Part shown: positions 6,036 through 11,186 of the stretch, piece after piece
Position numbering within the stretch: the stretch's first letter is position 1
How the letters are laid out: every line of letters starts with the position of its first letter
Assembly (NCBI GenBank): GCA_947169005.1
Contig: CAMVOG010000058.1
Span: 1-11,186, forward strand
Source: an uncultured Clostridia bacterium
Lineage (GTDB): Bacteria; Bacillota; Clostridia; Oscillospirales; Oscillospiraceae
Length of the DNA: 11,186 nucleotides
Direction of reading: 5' to 3'
Made by a program: the position numbers and the translations under genes
Notes under the pieces: generated by a model
Told to the model about the DNA's origin: nothing
Database searches by the model: none
What the model saw: only the letters and a program-made list of their open reading frames with translations

Positions 6036-6959
6036 TTAGCCCAGGCAATAGGCCGCTTTGGCGGCTTCGGAGAAGAGGCTTTGCAGCTCCTTTTCGGTGA
6101 AAAGCGGGCTTTGCAGAAAGGCGTCGCGCATCTGGGGATAGGCCGCGTTGCAGAGGGTGCCGGGAACGTCGGAGCCCCAGACGGCCTTGCCGGGGTACAG
6201 GTCCAGGAAGCGGCGCAGACAGGCCAGGGCCCCCGGCCAGGGGCAGCCCTCGGCGGCAAAGAGGTCCGGCATGGCAGCCGCGTCAAACCACACGTTCTCC
6301 CGCTCCGCCAGGGCGGTCATGCGCCGCCACAGCTTCTCCCGCTCCGGGGACATGACAGGGGCTGGAAACCCCAGATGACAGATCACGAAGCGCAGGCCCG
6401 GATGGGCGGCGACGGCCCGGAGCAGCATGTCCGGATCGTGGCAATGGTCCCCGCGTCTGCCGGGGTCGATGGTGACGGTGAGGCCCAGGGCCTCCGCCCG
6501 GTCAAACACACGGTCAAAGAGAGGCGTATCGAAGCGAAGCTCCGGGTAGGCCTTGGGGTGGGTATAGCCCAGGCCCCGGCTGCACTCGAACTTCATGACG
6601 CGCAGGCAGCGCCCGGCCCAGTAGGTCATGGCGTCCAGGCAGCTCTCGTCCCGGGGCTCGATCACCATGGCCCCGGAAAGGCGCTCCGGCGCAAGGGCCA
6701 CGGCGGCGGCCACGGCCTCGTTGTCATAGTGGCAGAAGGACTGCTGGATCACGGCGCGGCGCACGCCCGCCTCGTCCAGGGTCGCCAGCAGGGCCTCCGC
6801 CGGGAAGGCGCTGTCGGCAAAATAGGGCGGCATGAAGCGGATCTCCTCTCCCCCGCCCCGCTTGATGCCAAAGGGCTCCACCCTTAGGCCAAAGCGCTCG
6901 TCGGTCTTCCCCAGCAGCTCCCTGGGCACGATATGCACATGGGCGTCGATGATCTCCAT
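6036..6959 (-). CDS. Amidohydrolase family protein (TIM-barrel metal-dependent hydrolase)
   Basis: A 307-residue predicted cytosolic hydrolase of the amidohydrolase-2 type (the ACMSD/TIM-barrel group). The N-terminal HxH metal site is DAHVHI (H7, H9), a barrel histidine lies in FVICHLGFP (H195), and the conserved aspartate is in VWGSDVPG (D264) near the C-terminus. A second His/Asp-rich stretch, DPGRRGDHCHDPD (165-177), could contribute ligands. The substrate cannot be told from sequence; members of this group act as hydrolases or decarboxylases on small carbon or amide substrates. ATG 6959 is preceded by a strong GGGGGAGG site. A good promoter stands immediately upstream, and plsC follows in the same direction after about 40 bp. 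Confidence 0.88.
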   Translation of the reverse strand: MEIIDAHVHIVPRELLGKTDERFGLRVEPFGIKRGGGEEIRFMPPYFADSAFPAEALLATLDEAGVRRAVIQQSFCHYDNEAVAAAVALAPERLSGAMVIEPRDESCLDAMTYWAGRCLRVMKFECSRGLGYTHPKAYPELRFDTPLFDRVFDRAEALGLTVTIDPGRRGDHCHDPDMLLRAVAAHPGLRFVICHLGFPAPVMSPEREKLWRRMTALAERENVWFDAAAMPDLFAAEGCPWPGALACLRRFLDLYPGKAVWGSDVPGTLCNAAYPQMRDAFLQSPLFTEKELQSLFSEAAKAAYCLG

Positions 6960-6982
6960 AGCCGCACCTCCCCCGGGCCCCT

Positions 6983-7011
6983 ATCATAGCACGTTTGCCC
7001 CGCCCCGTCAA
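6983..7011 (-). promoter_or_regulatory. Strong predicted promoter for the amidohydrolase-plsC unit
   Basis: Minus strand TTGACG (7006-7011), 17 bp spacer, TATGAT (6983-6988). Transcription would start near 6976, leaving a leader of less than 20 nt that is essentially the ribosome binding site. Confidence 0.75.
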
Positions 7012-7064
7012 CGGATAGGGCCAAGCTGCCTTTTGTCATATGGGGCAATTTTTACGAAAATATC

Positions 7065-7093
7065 TTGTAATATTCGCAGCAATATGGTAATGT
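7065..7093 (+). promoter_or_regulatory. Possible promoter for the URO-D-like gene
   Basis: TTGTAA (7065-7070), 17 bp, then TAATGT (7088-7093) preceded by TGG, an extended -10 feature. The boxes are only moderate matches, but they lie in a local AT-rich stretch (7040-7100) just ahead of the gene and about 55 bp from the divergent promoter at 6983-7011. Confidence 0.45.
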
Positions 7094-7133
7094 AGTACAA
7101 AGGCCCGAACAACTATAAGGAGGAGGATCGCGT

Positions 7134-8393
7134 ATGACGCCCGAAGCGAAAAAACGCTATGATGAAAAGGTGGCCCGTGTAGAGGCCGCCATCGCCCTGA
7201 AGGAGCCCGACACCGTGCCCATGCTGGTGAACACCGCCCTGTTCCCCATGCTGAACGCGGGCTACACCGTGGCGGAGGTCATTTACGACACCAGCCTGGA
7301 GAAGATGATCCATGCCGCCGTAAAGTATCTGGAGGAATTCGACCCGGATTCCGGCGTGGACATCGGCTACAATTACGCCGGGGAGGGTCCCATGCTGGAG
7401 CTGGAGCGCCCCAAGAACATGCGCTGGGCCGGGATGCCCGGCAAGATCATCGACGACAACTCCATCCAGCAGTTCATCGAGTTCCCCACCCTGCTGGATG
7501 ATGAATTCGACGAGTTTTTCCATGACCGCACGGGCTGGATGCTCCGCAAGGAGGTTTTCCGCAGCTCCGGTCTGCTGGAGCCGTTCACGAAGCTCTTTGC
7601 CGGGGGCCGGATCAGCGCCCGGATGCTGGCGGCCCAGATCGAGACGCCGGAATTCCAGCAGATGCTGGCGGATCTGAAAAAGCTCAACGAGCTGAACAAG
7701 GCCTACCGGGAAAATGTGGAGAAGCTGAACCGCACCGTTTACGAAATGGGCTACCCCGTCTTCGGCGGCGGCATGGCCGCCGTGCCCTTCGACAGCTATT
7801 CCGACGGCTTCCGGGGCACGATCCTTTCTTTGCAGGACCTCTACGACCACACGGAGGAGGTGGAGGCCTACATCGAAGAGGCCCAGGAGCAGATGCTGCA
7901 AATGATCCACATGCAGGGCCAGCGGCCCGGCGCCAAGCGCAAGCACGTCTTTATGGCGCTGCACAAGGGCATGGACGGCTTCATGGGAGACGAGCATTAC
8001 CGCAAGTATTACTGGCGGCATCTGCAGCAGATCATTGAGGCCATCATCAAGGAGGATATGGTGCCCTACATCTTCTGCGAGGGCAAGTACAACTCCCGCC
8101 TGGACTGCCTCAGGGAAGTGACCCCCGGCAAGGTTTACTACCACTTTGAGGATGTGGACATGGCCGTGGCCAAGCAGAAGCTGGGAGACGTGGCCTGCAT
8201 CTCCGGCAGCTTCAACACCAATCTGCTCCAGTTCGGCACCCCGGACCAGGTGAGGGACGAGGCCAAGCGCCTCATCGACATCTGCGCCCCCGGCGGCGGC
8301 TTCATCTTCAACACGGGCTCGGCTCTGAGCCACGTGAAGAAGGAAAACGTGGAGGCTATGTTCGAGACGGTGCGGCTGTACGGGAAGTATTGA
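7134..8393 (+). CDS. Uroporphyrinogen decarboxylase (URO-D) family protein, methyltransferase-like
   Basis: A 419-residue soluble protein of the URO-D superfamily, in the branch that includes corrinoid methyltransferases rather than heme-pathway HemE. Support comes from the C-terminal half: PYIFCEGKYNSRLDCL (311-326), KVYYHFEDVD (333-342), a GDVACISGS strand (351-359), and the closing GGGFIFNTGSALSH (387-400) followed by a helix and YGKY. C315 and H338 are possible metal ligands, but the H-x-C motif of MtaA-type enzymes is not obvious. It is longer than HemE (about 350 residues) because of extra sequence around 85-200. No corrinoid protein or activase is next to it, so the substrate is unknown. 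ATG 7134 has AAGGAGGAGG 7 bases upstream. Transcription probably ends at the palindrome 8445-8474. Confidence 0.85.
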   Translation: MTPEAKKRYDEKVARVEAAIALKEPDTVPMLVNTALFPMLNAGYTVAEVIYDTSLEKMIHAAVKYLEEFDPDSGVDIGYNYAGEGPMLELERPKNMRWAGMPGKIIDDNSIQQFIEFPTLLDDEFDEFFHDRTGWMLRKEVFRSSGLLEPFTKLFAGGRISARMLAAQIETPEFQQMLADLKKLNELNKAYRENVEKLNRTVYEMGYPVFGGGMAAVPFDSYSDGFRGTILSLQDLYDHTEEVEAYIEEAQEQMLQMIHMQGQRPGAKRKHVFMALHKGMDGFMGDEHYRKYYWRHLQQIIEAIIKEDMVPYIFCEGKYNSRLDCLREVTPGKVYYHFEDVDMAVAKQKLGDVACISGSFNTNLLQFGTPDQVRDEAKRLIDICAPGGGFIFNTGSALSHVKKENVEAMFETVRLYGKY

Positions 8394-8400
8394 GTATCAG

Positions 8401-8442
8401 TACAGAGTTCAGAGTTCAGAGTTCAAAGTTCAGAGTTCAAAG
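8401..8442. repeat. Heptamer tandem repeat, 6 units (TTCAGAG family)
   Basis: Units of 7 bp: TACAGAG, TTCAGAG, TTCAGAG, TTCAAAG, TTCAGAG, TTCAAAG. The array starts 7 bp after the URO-D-like stop codon and ends just before the terminator palindrome. It has the same period and gene-3'-end position as the 2321-2425 array but a different unit sequence. Confidence 0.9.
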
Positions 8443-8444
8443 AG

Positions 8445-8480
8445 CAGGGGCGCGGTCCGCGGACCGCGCCCCTGTTGTTT
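8445..8480 (+). terminator. Perfect 30-bp palindrome with T-rich tail
   Basis: 8445-8459 is the exact reverse complement of 8460-8474 (CAGGGGCGCGGTCCG half-site), followed by TTGTTT. As RNA it forms a very GC-rich hairpin, suitable as the terminator of the URO-D-like gene. Lying 8 bp beyond the stop of the convergent peptidase gene, it could serve that transcript too, although the minus side has only a weak tail (TGCTCTTTG). Confidence 0.75.
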
Positions 8481-8482
8481 AT

Positions 8483-9040
8483 TCAGTTGTCTATGAGCTG
8501 TACGTCGTTGGGGACCGAGCGGATCAGCAGAGCCGCCGTGTTGGATAAGTTTATATGATCCGCCTGGAAGGATACCGTGCCGATCAAGCTGCTGTCCGCA
8601 CAATGGACGGAGAGCTTCGTATCCAGCAGGCCCAGGTTGTCCGGAAGATTATTGGCAAAGATCAGACTTCCCGCGCTTACTCCCAGCACGAGGCCGCCCG
8701 CCTCTATATAGGAAAGCAGCGCGTGGCGAAAGCCGGAATCGTTGATACGCCCCAGCAGGTAGGCCGTGTTACCTCCGCACAGATATAGAATATCGTATTT
8801 TTTCAGTTCGTCTGCCGGCATCTCCCGATGCAGGTCGAAGACCCGGATATTCTCTTTGGGAACGCCGCATTTCAAAAGGTCGTTCATGCACTTGGGCAGT
8901 ACGGAAATTGCGTCCGCGTCAATGGCCGCGGTGGGAATAAACAGCGCTTTGGCATATTCCGGTGCTTTTCCCAACAGGCTCAGGAAACAATCCTTCAGCC
9001 TTTCAGTTTCCAGGCCGCAGGACGTGAGCATCACACGCAT
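8483..9040 (-). CDS. Peptidase S51 / dipeptidase E-like protein
   Basis: A 185-residue cytosolic protein of the S51 (PepE-like, class I glutamine-amidotransferase-fold) family, which cleaves Asp-X dipeptides in characterised members. Landmarks from the chosen start: an N-terminal MRVMLTSCG strand, ALFIPTAA (32-39), the LCGGNT turn (87-92), and the nucleophile elbow LGVSAGS with S122 as candidate catalytic serine. H146 in LSVHC and a nearby Asp (D134 or D140) may complete the triad. It ends soon after VPNDVQLID, a little shorter than the ~205-230 residues common in the family. ATG 9038-9040 has GGGGGA 6 bases upstream; a longer GTG start at 9073 has no binding site. It follows the BrnA-like gene on the same strand after 58 bp. 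The Asp-X specificity is not certain from sequence. Confidence 0.87.
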   Translation of the reverse strand: MRVMLTSCGLETERLKDCFLSLLGKAPEYAKALFIPTAAIDADAISVLPKCMNDLLKCGVPKENIRVFDLHREMPADELKKYDILYLCGGNTAYLLGRINDSGFRHALLSYIEAGGLVLGVSAGSLIFANNLPDNLGLLDTKLSVHCADSSLIGTVSFQADHINLSNTAALLIRSVPNDVQLIDN

Positions 9041-9098
9041 GACGGGTCCCCCTTTTCTAAATATGCAATTCACTTTTCCGCCAGACGAAGCATCACGC

Positions 9099-9275
9099 TT
9101 ACTGCGCCTTATCCTTGGGTAACGGATTCACACGGTGAAACTGCCGCAACTGTTCCTCCGTCATTTCGGGGCAGTCCTCGTCAAATTCGATAGGATGCTT
9201 ACCCGCCTCTTTGATTTCGGCCAGTTCGGCCTCCGTCAAAGGAGTCCCCCGTTTTCTGTTATAGCTGACCAGCAT
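9099..9275 (-). CDS. BrnA-like antitoxin, orphaned
   Basis: A 58-residue charged protein starting MLVSYNRKRGTPLTEAE. Its C-terminal half, PIEFDEDCPEMTEEQLRQF, resembles the FDEDxPExTxE segment of BrnA-type antitoxins, which bind and neutralise the RNase BrnT and repress their operon. It lacks an obvious full DNA-binding domain, so the family call rests on this segment and on context. ATG 9273-9275 has AGGAGG 7 bases upstream; a longer start at 9305 has no binding site. The last codons of the BrnT-like remnant (stop 9259-9261) overlap this start, the normal toxin-antitoxin arrangement. With the toxin truncated, its present role is unclear. Confidence 0.75.
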   Translation of the reverse strand: MLVSYNRKRGTPLTEAELAEIKEAGKHPIEFDEDCPEMTEEQLRQFHRVNPLPKDKAQ

Positions 9276-9405
9276 AATAAGCCCTCCTTTCTGCCGCAGT
9301 CGCAACGCGAGCTGAGATTAGGCGTATCTTCTCGCCGCGTTCCGTGTATACAACAAAGAGCACATCATTGGCCTTTCCGATCGTGTTGTATCGGTCCTCG
9401 TATAC
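9259..9405 (-). pseudogene. C-terminal remnant of a BrnT-family toxin
   Basis: In the minus frame ending at TAA 9259-9261, 48 codons read VYEDRYNTIGKANDVLFVVY, then TERGEKIRLISARVATAAER and RAYYAGQL. This is the conserved C-terminal half of BrnT RNase toxins (ERY-x-x-IG, VVYTERG, IRxISAR, A-x-x-ER). BrnT proteins are about 90 residues, so the N-terminal half is missing. Upstream the frame runs into the heptamer array at 9415-9450 and then reaches the ABC transporter stop in the same frame, with no ATG, GTG or TTG before the homologous region. I infer that a deletion or insertion at the array removed the 5' half. It overlaps the start of the antitoxin gene. Confidence 0.82.
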
Positions 9406-9414
9406 TCCGCACTT

Positions 9415-9450
9415 TCCTTGTTCCCTGTTCCCTGAGCCCTGCTGCCTTGT
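9415..9450. repeat. Degenerate heptamer repeat (TCCCTGT family) behind the ABC transporter
   Basis: About five units of period 7: TCCTTGT, TCCCTGT, TCCCTGA, GCCCTGC and a final TGCCTTG-like unit. The unit matches the large array at 2321-2425. It lies between the ABC transporter stop codon (9454-9456) and the broken BrnT frame. Confidence 0.8.
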
Positions 9451-9453
9451 CTC

Positions 9454-11186
9454 TCACTCAAACTGGGCGTTGTACAGCTTATAATAAAACCCGCGCTTGT
9501 CCATGAGCTGGCGGTGGGTGCCTGTTTCCACCACGTCGCCGTGGTCCACCACCAGGATGTTGTCGGCGTTTTTCACGGTGGAAAGGCGGTGGGCGATGAC
9601 GAAGCAGGTCTTGTCCCGCATGAGCTCACGCATAGCGGCCTGGACGGCCAGCTCCGTATCCGTGTCCACGTTGGAGGTAGCCTCGTCCAGAATGAGCATT
9701 CTGGCGTCGTAGAGCATAGCCCGGGCGATGGTAAGGAGCTGCTTCTGTCCCTTGCTGAGCTTGTCGCCGTCCTCACCGATCAGCGTATCGTAGCCATCGG
9801 GAAGACTCTGGATAAAGTGATGGATATGGGCGGCTTTGGCGGCGACCTCCACCTCCTCGCGGGTGGCGCCCTCCTTGCCGTAGGCGATGTTGTCATAGAC
9901 CGTTCCCTGGAAGACCCAGGTATCCTGCAGGACCATGGCGTAGGCTCCCCGGAGGCTGGAGCGGGTATAGCGCCGCAGCTCCTTCTCCTCCACTAAGATC
10001 TCGCCGCCGTCCACGTCGTAAAAGCGCATGAGCAGGTTGATAAGGGTGGTCTTCCCCGCCCCGGTGGGGCCGACGATGGCCGTCAGCTTGCCGGGCAGGG
10101 CGTTGAAGCTCAGGTCGTGGAGGATGGTCTTGCCGGGCTCATAGCCGAAGCGGACGTGGCGGGCCTCCACATGGCCCTCCACCTGGGACAGGGTCTCGGC
10201 GTCGGGCCGGTCCGGGGTCTCCTCCTCCTCGTCCAGCAGGCGGAAGACACGCTCCGCCGCCGCGAGAGCGGAGAAGATCTCGTTGATAACGTTGGCGATC
10301 TCGTTGATGGGGCCCGAAAACTTGCGGGAATAGAGGATGAAGGAGGAGATCTGCCCCAGGTCCACCCGGCCGCCCATATAGAGCAGGGCGCCGAAAAGGG
10401 CAATGAGGGCCAGGCCCACATTGTTGATAAGGCCCATGCTGGGGCCGATGGTGGAGCCGTAATACTCCGCGTCGTAATAGGCGTCCGACGCGCCGCCGTT
10501 CACCTTGTCGAAGCGGCGGCCTACCTCCTCCTCGAAGGCGTAGGCCTGGATGGACTTATGGCCGGAGAGCATTTCCTCCGCGAAGCCGTTGAGGACGCCG
10601 TAGCTCTTGGAGCGCTTGGAATAGCGGGGCTGGGTCCTCCCCCGCATCCAGACGGTATAACCGATGGAGAGGGGCAGGGTCGAAACCACCACCAGGGCCA
10701 GGAGGGGCGAGGTAACAAGCATCATGACGAAGGAGCCCGCCACCGTGATGGTACAGGTCAGAATCTGCACCACGTCCGTGGCGATGCAGGTGCTGATCAC
10801 GTCCACGTCGTAGGAAACGCGGCTGATCACGTCCCCGGCCTGGTTGCGGTCAAAGAATTTTACCGGGAGGCGCAGGAGCTTATCGAAAATGTCCTTGCGC
10901 ATCCGGCCCGCGATTCGCTTGGAAACGTGGGTCATCATCACGCTGACCAGGATGGCCACCAGGGAAGAGGCCAGGTAGCAGAAGAGCATGCGCCAGACGA
11001 AGTACCAGACCCGCTCCATATTCACAAGGCCCGCCCCGGCCCCCGCCTCCTTGATGGCGGAGCCCGCGAGGCTCGGGCCCAGGAGGGAGAGGACGTTGCT
11101 GCCCACGCAGAGGAGCAGCACCGCCAGCATGAAGGCCCGGAACTGCGCCACGTAACGCAGGGTCCGGCGGAGGGTGCCTCTGGTGT
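9454..11186 (-). CDS. ABC exporter, fused permease and ATPase half-transporter (5' end beyond window)
   Basis: Type IV ABC exporter half-unit with a six-helix membrane domain followed by an ATPase domain. Numbering from GTG 11151: membrane helices lie in the first ~290 residues, with the FFDRNQAGDVISRVSYDVD coupling region at about 100-117. Walker A is GPTGAGKTT (361-369), Q-loop Q409, signature LSKGQ (465-469), Walker B MLILDE (485-490, catalytic E490) and H-loop H521. All catalytic residues are present; the signature has K for the usual second G. The frame stays open upstream of GTG 11151 to the edge and encodes TRGTLRRTLRYVAQF, the normal lead-in of this family, so the true start is outside. 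Such proteins usually pair with a second half-transporter encoded just upstream. The substrate is unknown; drugs, lipids or peptides are possible. Confidence 0.93.
   Translation of the reverse strand, partial: TRGTLRRTLRYVAQFRAFMLAVLLLCVGSNVLSLLGPSLAGSAIKEAGAGAGLVNMERVWYFVWRMLFCYLASSLVAILVSVMMTHVSKRIAGRMRKDIFDKLLRLPVKFFDRNQAGDVISRVSYDVDVISTCIATDVVQILTCTITVAGSFVMMLVTSPLLALVVVSTLPLSIGYTVWMRGRTQPRYSKRSKSYGVLNGFAEEMLSGHKSIQAYAFEEEVGRRFDKVNGGASDAYYDAEYYGSTIGPSMGLINNVGLALIALFGALLYMGGRVDLGQISSFILYSRKFSGPINEIANVINEIFSALAAAERVFRLLDEEEETPDRPDAETLSQVEGHVEARHVRFGYEPGKTILHDLSFNALPGKLTAIVGPTGAGKTTLINLLMRFYDVDGGEILVEEKELRRYTRSSLRGAYAMVLQDTWVFQGTVYDNIAYGKEGATREEVEVAAKAAHIHHFIQSLPDGYDTLIGEDGDKLSKGQKQLLTIARAMLYDARMLILDEATSNVDTDTELAVQAAMRELMRDKTCFVIAHRLSTVKNADNILVVDHGDVVETGTHRQLMDKRGFYYKLYNAQFE

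Noticed and set aside
7113..8333. Minus-strand ORF (406 codons) opposite the URO-D-like gene
   Set aside because: Low-complexity antisense translation; the plus-strand gene has a good ribosome binding site and clear family motifs.
9454..9456. Read-through fusion of the ABC transporter into the BrnT-like frame
   Set aside because: The frames are in phase, but the TGA is a normal end for an exporter terminating in KLYNAQFE and nothing suggests recoding; phase agreement has a one-in-three chance.

Overview
The window looks like chromosome from a high-GC member of the Clostridia, most likely a gut Oscillospirales/Oscillospiraceae-type organism. The pointers are a SCIFF precursor peptide with its radical SAM maturase (a near-universal clostridial pair), a short archaeal-type ProRS, consistent AGGAGG-type ribosome binding sites, and short GC-rich palindromes and heptamer arrays in the spacers. 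The genus assignment is inference.

Layout. Positions 1-270 carry two tandem copies of a structured non-coding unit, each followed by a hairpin. proS (277-1713, minus) has a leader full of palindromes and a consensus promoter. A small carboxypeptidase-regulatory-like protein (1983-2297, plus) diverges from proS. It converges on the SCIFF radical SAM maturase (2418-3788, minus) across a 15-unit heptamer array that supplies the maturase stop codon. An AT-rich gene for a membrane-anchored HNH nuclease (3846-4709, minus) sits between the maturase and its substrate. The substrate gene (4811-5077, minus) encodes a double SCIFF peptide: two six-cysteine modules at exactly 45-residue spacing. Next come plsC and an amidohydrolase (5194-6959, minus), a probable two-gene operon with a strong promoter. 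A URO-D/methyltransferase-like gene diverges from them (7134-8393, plus) and ends in a heptamer array and a perfect 30-bp palindrome. The right side holds an S51 peptidase, a BrnA-like antitoxin, a decayed C-terminal piece of its BrnT toxin, and a half-type ABC exporter that runs off the right edge (all minus).

The most notable system is the SCIFF (ranthipeptide) locus. The precursor is a tandem duplication with 12 cysteines. Its two core regions differ by only 3 synonymous bases in 78, while the two leader-like segments have diverged strongly. The precursor is also separated from its maturase by a strong terminator and a foreign-looking HNH gene. Secondary interest lies in the toxin remnant ending at a heptamer array, heptamer arrays at three gene 3' ends, and the 145-bp repeat at the left edge with a covarying base pair in its hairpin.
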